This document shows, piece by piece, positions 1-5,536 of a stretch of 5,860 bases of DNA (the first letter of the stretch is position 1; each line of letters opens with the position of its first letter). A program made the translations under genes and the position numbers. The notes below the pieces were generated by a model. That model was given only the letters and a program-made list of their open reading frames with translations. It did not search any database and was not told the DNA's origin. Source of the DNA: Myxococcota bacterium (GTDB taxonomy: Bacteria; Myxococcota; Polyangia; GCA-2747355; JAKLHH01); contig JAKLHH010000538.1 of the NCBI GenBank assembly GCA_022710245.1, positions 1-5,860 on the forward strand. Direction: 5' to 3'.

Positions 1-391
1 TGGCGAACGAGCAGGCCGAGCTGCAGGTCGACCCTCCCGAGCAGGTCGCCGCGCAGCCCAGCGTCCCGGCGCAGGCGAAGTTGCAGCCGCACCCGGCCTT
101 GTCACAGGTCAGCGAGGTCCCGCTCTGGTTGCAGCAGCCGGAGGTGCAGCCAGCGCAGGTCGCGGCGCAGGGGAGGTCCTGGTGGGCGTGGTCGACGGGC
201 TGGCGATCGGCAGCGCGCAGGTCGAGGGGGCGCAGGTCGAAGGGGCGCAGGTCGATGAGCACCAGCTGCTCGGCCCGCGCTCCGTCGCCGGGCCGGGGAT
301 GATCCGCTGAGCCGCCGAGCCCACGCCCGTCGAACGCGCAGGCCGAGACGAGCACCACCAGCGAGACAGCGAGCCTCGTCGCGCGACCCAT
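1..391 (-). CDS. Predicted Cys-rich lipoprotein, N-terminal 130 codons (runs off left edge)
   Basis: The frame is open from the ATG at 391-389 to the window edge. An in-frame TAG lies just upstream (403-401), and AGGA (402-399) sits 7 nt before the ATG, which fixes the start. Residues 1-17 form a short signal peptide (two Arg, then LAVSLVVLVSA), and VSAC (15-18) is a good lipobox, so Cys18 is the probable lipidated residue. A linker follows with three pentapeptide units (DLRPF, DLRPL, DLRAA; residues 47-61). From Cys75 on, the visible protein has 13 cysteines. From Cys103 they settle into a regular C-x3-C-x5 pattern, suggesting a disulfide-bonded exported repeat domain. No enzymatic motif is visible and I do not recognise a named family; Cys-rich secreted proteins of this kind are common in Myxococcota. 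It is divergent from the propeller lipoprotein at 438. The C-terminus is unknown. The overlapping antisense frames read as Arg/Ser/Pro-rich shadows. Coding call is confident; lipid anchoring and location are inferred. Confidence 0.8.
   Translation of the reverse strand, partial: MGRATRLAVSLVVLVSACAFDGRGLGGSADHPRPGDGARAEQLVLIDLRPFDLRPLDLRAADRQPVDHAHQDLPCAATCAGCTSGCCNQSGTSLTCDKAGCGCNFACAGTLGCAATCSGGSTCSSACSFA
2..85 (-). repeat. C-x3-C-x5 decapeptide repeats in the Cys-rich lipoprotein
   Basis: Cysteines 103, 107, 113, 117, 123 and 127 alternate with spacings of 4 and 6 residues. The units are CNFACAGTLG, CAATCSGGST and CSSACSFA, the last cut by the window edge. Such a regular 10-residue period suggests a stacked, disulfide-stabilised repeat fold continuing beyond the window. 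The spacing is read directly; the fold is inference. Confidence 0.6.
209..253 (-). repeat. Three 15-bp tandem units coding a DLRPx linker
   Basis: On the minus strand, three consecutive 15-nt units (253-239, 238-224, 223-209) each begin with GACCTGCGC and encode DLRPF, DLRPL and DLRAA. They lie between the lipobox and the Cys-rich region and probably form a flexible or extended spacer. The unit length equals that of the linker repeat in the divergent gene, but the sequence differs. Confidence 0.7.
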
Positions 392-437
392 GGCTCCATC
401 CTAACGCCAGTTGCGGTGCGGCGCGAAGCTCGCTACC
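392..437. promoter_or_regulatory. Very short divergent intergenic gap
   Basis: Only 46 bp separate the two divergent lipoprotein starts (20 bp if the TTG at 411 is used). The leftward Shine-Dalgarno AGGA (402-399) is inside it. Weak promoter-like hexamers can be picked out: TAGGAT on the minus strand at 403-398, and TTGCGG (411-416) with TACCGT (434-439) at 17-bp spacing on the plus strand. Both overlap the translation signals, so neither is convincing. Promoters for one or both genes may lie inside the opposite coding region. Confidence 0.3.
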
Positions 438-1721
438 GTGAATCAGGAGCACGCACCACTGCGATCGGGGCCGACCACCATCACCAGGGGGCAGGCGAAG
501 CCGCGCCGCGCGGCGCCCGCGGCCCTCACTCTCCTCGTCCTTGGCTCGGCCTCCACCGGCTGCCACTGGCTCCTCCCTTTCACCGGCGGCGACGGGGCGG
601 TGCCCGCGCGCGCCGAGGCGGCGGCCCCGGCCGAGCGGGCGATCGCCGTCGACGTGGCGAACGGGACGAAGCTGGACGGAGCGGGGCCTGATGCGCCGGG
701 GGACGCGCTGAGTCTGGACGCGCCGAGGCCGGACGCGCCGAGACCGGACGGCGCGAAGCCTGACGCACCGAAGCCTGACGCACCGAAGCCTGACGCACCG
801 AAGCCTGACGCACCGAAGCCTGACGGGGCGACGGTGAAACCCGATCTGCTGAAGCCCGACGGCAGCGGCTCCGTGACGTGCATCAGCACCGGGGTCGGCT
901 GCTCGGCCGGCAGCTGGTGTCCCGCCTTCAGCTGCAACGTCCCCTTCCACGCCGTCTGGGGGGCGGGGGCGAGCTCCGTCTTCGCCGTCGGCGCCGGTAC
1001 GATCCTGCACTACAACGGCACGGCCTGGAGCCAGCAGGCGGTGGTCCCCGGCACCCTGCGCGCCGTCTGGGGGGTCGCCGCGACCGACGTCTACGCGGTG
1101 GGCGACGCGGGCACGATCCTGCACTACAACGGCACGACCTGGGCGGTGCAGGCGAGCAACACCTCGGCCGAGCTGCGCTCCGTCTGGGGGCGCTACTCAG
1201 GCGAGGTCTACGTGGCGGGCAACGGCGTGTGGCTCTCGAACGCCAGCGGCTGGCACTCGTTCTGGAACGGCACCGAGTGGAACGCGCTCCTCGGGCTGGG
1301 CACCTCGAAGCTGTTCAACTTCGGCCCACAGCAGAACGTGGTCCGTGATCTCACGAGCTCGACGACGACGCTGATCAGCGGGTTCTCGACGAGCAAGCTC
1401 ATCCTCGGCGCCTGGGGTGTCGGCGCGAGCCTCGGCTATGCCGTCGGCGAGAGCGGCGCCGTGGAGCGCTATGCCGGCGCCTGGACGGATCTCTCGTACG
1501 GCACCGCCACGCTGCGCGGCGTCTGGGCCTCGGCGGTCAACGACGTCTACATCGTCGGAGACAGCTCGACGATCGCCCACCACAACGGGACCGCCTGGAC
1601 GATGCAGGTCCCGCCCGTGAGCGCCACCCTGCGCGGGGTGTGGAGCACGGCGGGCGGCCGCGTCTTCGTCGTCGGCGAGGACAGCACCGGCAAGGGGATC
1701 ATCCTGCACCGGGATCCCTGA
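438..1721 (+). CDS. Predicted lipoprotein with pentapeptide-repeat linker and beta-propeller domain
   Basis: This is a 427-aa protein if it starts at GTG 438; TTG 411 would add 9 residues, no ATG fits, and neither start has a strong ribosome-binding site, so the exact start is uncertain. A basic N-terminus (residues 18-24) leads into a hydrophobic stretch (AALTLLVLGSASTG) ending at Cys42, which suggests a lipoprotein signal, although Ser at -3 is not canonical. An Ala/Asp/Pro-rich linker follows, with a run of (K/R)PDAP units at about residues 94-130. Four Cys come next (148, 155, 161, 166). From about 170 to the end are repeats of the form VWG..xDVYAVG..GTILHYNGT.W, best preserved in blades 1, 2 and 6. 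The conserved Trp recur every 37-39 residues, consistent with a seven-bladed propeller with one eroded blade. Proteins with this repeat are frequent in Myxococcota and are often labelled BNR/Ycf48-like or hypothetical; no catalytic residues are evident. Probable role: surface or periplasmic binding or scaffolding (inference). It is divergent from the Cys-rich lipoprotein. Confidence 0.85.
   Translation: MNQEHAPLRSGPTTITRGQAKPRRAAPAALTLLVLGSASTGCHWLLPFTGGDGAVPARAEAAAPAERAIAVDVANGTKLDGAGPDAPGDALSLDAPRPDAPRPDGAKPDAPKPDAPKPDAPKPDAPKPDGATVKPDLLKPDGSGSVTCISTGVGCSAGSWCPAFSCNVPFHAVWGAGASSVFAVGAGTILHYNGTAWSQQAVVPGTLRAVWGVAATDVYAVGDAGTILHYNGTTWAVQASNTSAELRSVWGRYSGEVYVAGNGVWLSNASGWHSFWNGTEWNALLGLGTSKLFNFGPQQNVVRDLTSSTTTLISGFSTSKLILGAWGVGASLGYAVGESGAVERYAGAWTDLSYGTATLRGVWASAVNDVYIVGDSSTIAHHNGTAWTMQVPPVSATLRGVWSTAGGRVFVVGEDSTGKGIILHRDP
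717..821 (+). repeat. 15-bp tandem repeat (7 units) coding the Asp-Ala-Pro-Lys-Pro linker
   Basis: Seven in-frame 15-nt units run from 717 to 821. The last four (762-776, 777-791, 792-806, 807-821) are identical, GACGCACCGAAGCCT, coding DAPKP; the first three are diverged (Arg for Lys, GCG for GCA, CCG for CCT). The identical units use GCA and CCT codons unlike the surrounding G/C-ending usage. This indicates recent expansion of one unit by slippage or unequal recombination. Confidence 0.9.
948..1712 (+). repeat. Propeller blade repeats, about 38 residues each
   Basis: With numbering from GTG 438, the Trp of the VWG/AWG/VWS signature falls at 174, 211, 250, 326, 363 and 402. The gaps are 37, 39, 76, 37 and 39, so one blade without the Trp signature fits between 250 and 326. 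Blades 1 and 2 also share an identical 24-nt stretch (999-1022 and 1113-1136) exactly 114 nt apart, which supports origin by internal duplication. Repeat spacing is read from the sequence; the propeller fold is inferred. Confidence 0.7.
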
Positions 1722-1749
1722 GCCGACCCGGGCCTGCTCCGCTCACCCA

Positions 1750-1778
1750 TGGACATCGGCCCGCTGCTGAGGTAGTAG
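1750..1778 (+). promoter_or_regulatory. Candidate sigma70-type promoter for the FAD/Fe-S oxidoreductase
   Basis: TGGACA (1750-1755) matches the TTGACA -35 consensus at 5 of 6 positions. It is 17 bp from TAGTAG (1773-1778), which matches the -10 consensus at 3 of 6. Transcription would start near 1785, leaving a leader of about 85 nt. It is the only decent pair I see in the 149-bp gap between 1722 and 1870. The -10 is weak, so the call is tentative. Confidence 0.35.
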
Positions 1779-1860
1779 CCGCCCAGCAGAGCGGCGCCGC
1801 ACAGGTCGGGCGGTCGTGCGGAGTCGCCGCGACCAGCGAGCGCACAGACGCGCGTGCAGC

Positions 1861-1864
1861 GGAG
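1861..1864 (+). promoter_or_regulatory. Shine-Dalgarno that decides the oxidoreductase start
   Basis: GGAG lies 6 nt before the ATG at 1871. The frame is open upstream to 1640, inside the previous gene. This site, together with the family N-terminus (IPFNYTS at residues 8-14), selects 1871 over the earlier ATG. Confidence 0.7.
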
Positions 1865-1870
1865 CACCTG

Positions 1871-4800
1871 ATGGATGAAGCCGGGCTGGAGATCCCCTTC
1901 AACTACACCTCCGCCGACGACCGCCTGATCGTCCGCCACCTCCTCGGCGCCGAGGCCTGGGAGCAGCTCGAGCGCCTGCGCGCGCGCCGCGTGACCGGGC
2001 GCTCGGCGCGGCTCCTGCTCCGCGTGCTCGGCGACGTCTTCATCCACCGCCGCAACGCCTACCTCTTCCAGGACCTCCTCGACTCCCCTCGCCGTCGCGC
2101 CCGCCTGCTGCGGCGCCTGGAGCGAGAGCTGGCCGTCGTGCAGCGCGGGGCCGGCGGCGATCCGCTCGTCGAGGGCGTGCTCGCCGCGGTGCGCGGCCTC
2201 TGCGACGGCTTCCGCCGCGAGATCGCGGAGACCCCCGCGCTCCGTCGCCGGCTGGTCGCCGCGCTGGCGCCCGTGGTCGGCCGCGGCAACGTGGTCTTCG
2301 ATCCGTTCACGCTGGTCGCCCACGCGACGGACGCCACCGACTGGCGCCTCCACCTGCCGCTGGCCGTGGTGCTGCCCGCCGAGGAGGCGCAGGTGCCGCG
2401 CGCGCTGGCGGCGCTGGCCCAGCTCGGCCTCGGCGTCGTGCCTCGCGGCGCTGGCACGGGCCTCACCGGCGGCGCGGTGCCGCTGGCGCCGCGTTGCGTG
2501 GTGGTGAGCACCGAGAAGCTCGACCGCGTCGGCGCCATCGAGGAGCGCGAGCTCGGCGGTGGGCGGCGCGCCCCGGTGATGCCGGTCGAGGCGGGCGTGA
2601 TCACGGAGCGCGCGATGGAGGAGGCGAGCCGGCGCGGCCTCGTCTTCGCCACCGACCCGACCAGCGCCTGGTCCTGCACCATCGGCGGCAACATCGCCGA
2701 GAACGCCGGCGGCAAGACCGCGGTGCTCTGGGGCACCTGCCTCGACAACCTCCTCTCCTGGCGCCTCGCGCTCCCCTCCGGCGAGCTGTGGACCGTGCGC
2801 CGTCTGGACCACCCGCTGCGCAAGATCCTCCCCGACGACGAGGTGCGCTGGCAGGTCGAGGACGCCGCCGGCCGGCCGCTCCGCGCGGTGACCCTGCGCG
2901 GCGACGCGATCCGCCGCCCGGGGCTGTGGAAGGACATCACCAACAAGGCGCTCGGCGGCCTGCCCGGCGTGCAGAAGGAGGGCACCGACGGCGTCATCAC
3001 CTCGGCCGAGTTCGTCCTCTACCCGCGCTACCCCGCCTCGGCGACGGTGTGCCTGGAGTTCTTCGGGCCCTCGATGGAGGAGGCGGCGCAGGTCATCCTC
3101 GAGCTCAGCCGCGCCTTCCCCGATCGCGGCGAGGAGGCGCTGCAGGCCCTCGAGCACTTCGACGAGGAGTACGTGCGAGCGATCGGCTACAAGGTGAAGG
3201 CCGCGCGCGCCGAGGCTCCGAAGGCCGTGCTGCTCATCGATCTGGTGGGGCACGACGAGGCGCAGGTCGCCCGCGGGCTGCGCACGCTGCGCGCGGTGCT
3301 GGAGCCCCACCACCAGACCGAGCTCTTCATCGCCGAGGACGCCGCCGAGGCGCGACGCTTCTGGGCCGATCGCAAGCAGCTCGGCGCCATCGCCGCGCGC
3401 ACGAACGCCTTCAAGCTGAACGAGGACGTGGTGCTGCCGCTCGGCGCGCTCGCCGAGTTCGCGCGCTGGTGCGCGGCGCGCAACGTGGAGGAGGAGCGCG
3501 CGAGCCAGCTCCAGCTCGTCCTGCGGCTGCGGCAGCTCCTCGAGGCAGCCCCCGCCTCCGGCGGCGAGGACCGCGCCTTCCTGGAGCAGAAGATCGCGGA
3601 CGCGCTGGCCCGCTGCGCGCGGGCGGGCGAGGCCGTGGGGCGGGCGGACGCGACGGCGCTGCGCGAGCTCTCGCTGCTCGGGGAGCTGCGCCGCGACCTC
3701 GGCGAGCTGCTGCGCGGCTACGACGCGCTGCTCGCGGCGCTGGAGGCGGCCTGGCAGCACGTGCGTGACCGGCGCATCGTCCTCGCCACTCACATGCACG
3801 CCGGCGACGGCAACGTCCACGTGAACATCCCGGTGATGTCCAGCGACCGCGCGATGCTGCGCCGCGCCGAGCAGACCGTCGACGACGTGATGGCCGAGGT
3901 CGCGCGCCTGGGCGGCGTCTGCTCCGGCGAGCACGGCATCGGCGTCACCAAGCTCCGCTACCTCGGCGACGAGGCGCTCGCCGCGCTCGCCGCGCACCGG
4001 CGCGAGCTGGACCCCGGCGGGGTGATGAACCCGGGCAAGCTCGCCGACCGGGAGGCGGCGGAGCCGATCTTCACCCCGTCCTTCAACCTCCTCGAGCTGG
4101 AGGCGCAGATCCTCCAGCACGGCAAGCTCGAGCAGCTCGCGACGCGGATCGCGACCTGCATCCGCTGCGGCAAGTGCAAGGCCGACTGCTGCGTCTTCCA
4201 CCCGGCCCGCGAGCTCTTCTTCCACCCGCGCAACAAGAACCTCGCGGTGGGCGCGCTGATCGAGGCGCTCCTCTACCACTCGCAGCGCGAGCGCTCCGGC
4301 GCCTTCGAGCTCCTCGGGCGGCTGGAGGAGGTCGCGGACCACTGCACCATCTGCCACAAGTGCCGCAAGCCCTGCCCGGTGGCGATCGATACCGGCGAGG
4401 TGAGCGTGCTCGAGCGCGAGATCCTCGCGGCGCGCGGCCGCAAGCACACGCGCGCGGCGACCCGCGCCACGCTCCGCTACCTCGGCAGCCGCTCGCCGGC
4501 GTGGAACGCCTTCTTTCGCGCCGCCGCGCTCCGCTTCGGCGCCGGGGTGCAGCGGCGGCTCGCGCAGACGCTGGGGCGGCCCGGCGGCCACGGGAGCGAG
4601 GGCGGCTACCTGCGAGACCTGCTGCGCTCGCCCGGGCCGCGCGCGGAGCCGACCACGCTGCGCGACGCGCTGCCGCGCTGCGAGGCCGACCAGGCGCTGG
4701 TCCTCGAGCCGGAGGGCGAGGCCGCGGTGACGGTCTTCTACTTCCCGGGCTGCGGGGCCGAGCGCCTCTACAGCTCCGTCGGGCTCGCCACCCTCCACCT

Positions 4801-5491
4801 CCTCCTCGAGCACGGCGCGCGCGTGGTGCTGCCGCCCTCGTTCCTCTGCTGCGGCTTCCCCGCCTGGGCCAACGCGGCGGCCGAGCAGCACGGGCGCGCG
4901 GCGCTGCGCGACACCATCGTCTTCTCGCAGCTGCGCGAGATGTTCGCGCACCTCAGCTTCGCCGCCGTCGTGGTCACCTGCGGGACCTGCCGCGAGTCGC
5001 TGCAGGCCATGGAGGCCGGCAAGATCTTCGGCGCCCCCGTGCTCGACGCGACGCGCTTCCTCCAGGAGCGCGGCGTGCGGATCGAGGCGGGCGGCGAGGT
5101 GCTCTACCACGCGCCCTGCCATGACCCGCTCGACGGCAAGGCCGCGGCGGTGCTGGAGCGGCTCGCGGGGCTCCGCCTGCGGCACGTGCCGCACTGCTGC
5201 TCGGAGGCCGGCACGCTGGCGCTCTCGCGCCCCGACATCGCCGACGCCATGCTCCACCGCAAGCGGCAGGCGCTCGCGGAGGGGCGCGAGGAGCTGCAGG
5301 CGGGCGCCGAGGCCAGCGCGCCGCGGCTGATCCTGACGAGCTGTCCGTCGTGCCTCTCCGGGCTCGGGCGCGCGGGCGTCGGCCTCGAGCCGCGGCACCT
5401 GGTCGTCGAGCTGGCGCGGGCGCTCTCGGGTGAGGGCTGGCGTGAGCGCGCCCTGGAGCAGGCGGCGCGCGCCGAGGCGGTGCAGCTCTGA
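1871..5491 (+). CDS. FAD-linked oxidase / 4Fe-4S / CCG-domain fusion oxidoreductase (DUF3683 family)
   Basis: A 1206-aa protein, slightly shorter than the roughly 1300 aa I recall for beta-proteobacterial members. Domains in order: DUF3683-type N-terminus (1-130, with IPFNYTS and TGRSARLLLRVLGD); FAD_binding_4 (about 150-390, with PRGAGTGLTGGAVP at 191-204 and IGGNIAENAGG at 271-281); FAD-oxidase C-terminal domain (about 395-724, with a charged helical insert at 535-632, then HMHAGDGNVH at 641-650, SGEHGIG at 685-691 and MNPGKL at 719-724). By analogy with D-2-hydroxyglutarate dehydrogenase, His643, His650 and Glu687 could bind the active-site metal. Two 4Fe-4S motifs follow (Cys763/766/769/773 and Cys825/828/831/835). 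Two CCG (Cys-rich, DUF224) domains end the protein: Cys961, Cys993-994, Cys1037/1040, and Cys1083, Cys1109-1110, Cys1158/1161. It is a one-chain counterpart of GlcD plus GlcF, like the E. coli YdiJ layout. Likely reaction: oxidation of a D-2-hydroxyacid with electrons passed via Fe-S to quinone; the substrate cannot be read. No signal peptide or membrane helix is seen, so it is cytoplasmic or peripheral. Oddity: the second CCG motif reads CCS. It appears monocistronic. Confidence 0.93.
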   Translation: MDEAGLEIPFNYTSADDRLIVRHLLGAEAWEQLERLRARRVTGRSARLLLRVLGDVFIHRRNAYLFQDLLDSPRRRARLLRRLERELAVVQRGAGGDPLVEGVLAAVRGLCDGFRREIAETPALRRRLVAALAPVVGRGNVVFDPFTLVAHATDATDWRLHLPLAVVLPAEEAQVPRALAALAQLGLGVVPRGAGTGLTGGAVPLAPRCVVVSTEKLDRVGAIEERELGGGRRAPVMPVEAGVITERAMEEASRRGLVFATDPTSAWSCTIGGNIAENAGGKTAVLWGTCLDNLLSWRLALPSGELWTVRRLDHPLRKILPDDEVRWQVEDAAGRPLRAVTLRGDAIRRPGLWKDITNKALGGLPGVQKEGTDGVITSAEFVLYPRYPASATVCLEFFGPSMEEAAQVILELSRAFPDRGEEALQALEHFDEEYVRAIGYKVKAARAEAPKAVLLIDLVGHDEAQVARGLRTLRAVLEPHHQTELFIAEDAAEARRFWADRKQLGAIAARTNAFKLNEDVVLPLGALAEFARWCAARNVEEERASQLQLVLRLRQLLEAAPASGGEDRAFLEQKIADALARCARAGEAVGRADATALRELSLLGELRRDLGELLRGYDALLAALEAAWQHVRDRRIVLATHMHAGDGNVHVNIPVMSSDRAMLRRAEQTVDDVMAEVARLGGVCSGEHGIGVTKLRYLGDEALAALAAHRRELDPGGVMNPGKLADREAAEPIFTPSFNLLELEAQILQHGKLEQLATRIATCIRCGKCKADCCVFHPARELFFHPRNKNLAVGALIEALLYHSQRERSGAFELLGRLEEVADHCTICHKCRKPCPVAIDTGEVSVLEREILAARGRKHTRAATRATLRYLGSRSPAWNAFFRAAALRFGAGVQRRLAQTLGRPGGHGSEGGYLRDLLRSPGPRAEPTTLRDALPRCEADQALVLEPEGEAAVTVFYFPGCGAERLYSSVGLATLHLLLEHGARVVLPPSFLCCGFPAWANAAAEQHGRAALRDTIVFSQLREMFAHLSFAAVVVTCGTCRESLQAMEAGKIFGAPVLDATRFLQERGVRIEAGGEVLYHAPCHDPLDGKAAAVLERLAGLRLRHVPHCCSEAGTLALSRPDIADAMLHRKRQALAEGREELQAGAEASAPRLILTSCPSCLSGLGRAGVGLEPRHLVVELARALSGEGWRERALEQAARAEAVQL

Positions 5492-5520
5492 GGGCCGCCT
5501 CGAGGAGGTGACCCCTGATC

Positions 5521-5533
5521 CCGGCCACGCCGG
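5521..5533. terminator. Small GC hairpin in the convergent gap
   Basis: CCGGC (5521-5525), loop CAC, GCCGG (5529-5533) makes a perfect 5-bp stem between two convergent stop codons (5491 plus, 5537 minus). There is no T-tract on either side, so it is not a classical intrinsic terminator. Position is its main support. Confidence 0.25.
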
Positions 5534-5536
5534 TCC

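Noticed and set aside
109..399. Minus-strand frame starting at the ATG at 399, overlapping the Cys-rich lipoprotein
   Set aside because: It is Ser/Pro/Ala-rich without a coherent signal peptide and ends at 109. The frame from 391 has a signal peptide, lipobox, spaced Shine-Dalgarno and a regular Cys pattern.
102..1124. Minus-strand open frame with RCVRL repeats, across both lipoprotein genes
   Set aside because: The repeat is the antisense reading of the DAPKP linker. The frame crosses the divergent start region and has no family features.
1719..1745. TGAGC/GCTCA inverted repeat after the propeller gene as a terminator
   Set aside because: The stem is only 5 bp with a 17-nt loop, includes the stop codon and has no T-tract. 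Such pairs are expected by chance in GC-rich DNA.
1749..1775. Eight-codon reading frame MDIGPLLR before the oxidoreductase, as a leader peptide
   Set aside because: It has no Shine-Dalgarno, no attenuator-like hairpins after it and no meaningful residue run. It also overlaps the better-supported promoter candidate.
1791..1800. GCGGCGCCGC palindrome as an operator site
   Set aside because: A 10-bp all-G/C palindrome is common by chance at this base composition. There is no second copy or flanking symmetry.
1640..1870. N-terminal extension of the oxidoreductase to the upstream ATG at 1640
   Set aside because: It would overlap the propeller gene by 82 bases and adds Arg/Gly/Pro-rich sequence absent from the family. 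ATG 1871 has a Shine-Dalgarno and starts right at the family N-terminus.
1547..5398. Minus-strand open frame of about 1280 codons antisense to the oxidoreductase
   Set aside because: Its translation is Arg/Ala/Gly/His-rich low complexity with no domain. It arises because strong G/C third-position bias on the plus strand removes stops from an antisense frame. The plus-strand protein carries complete known motifs.
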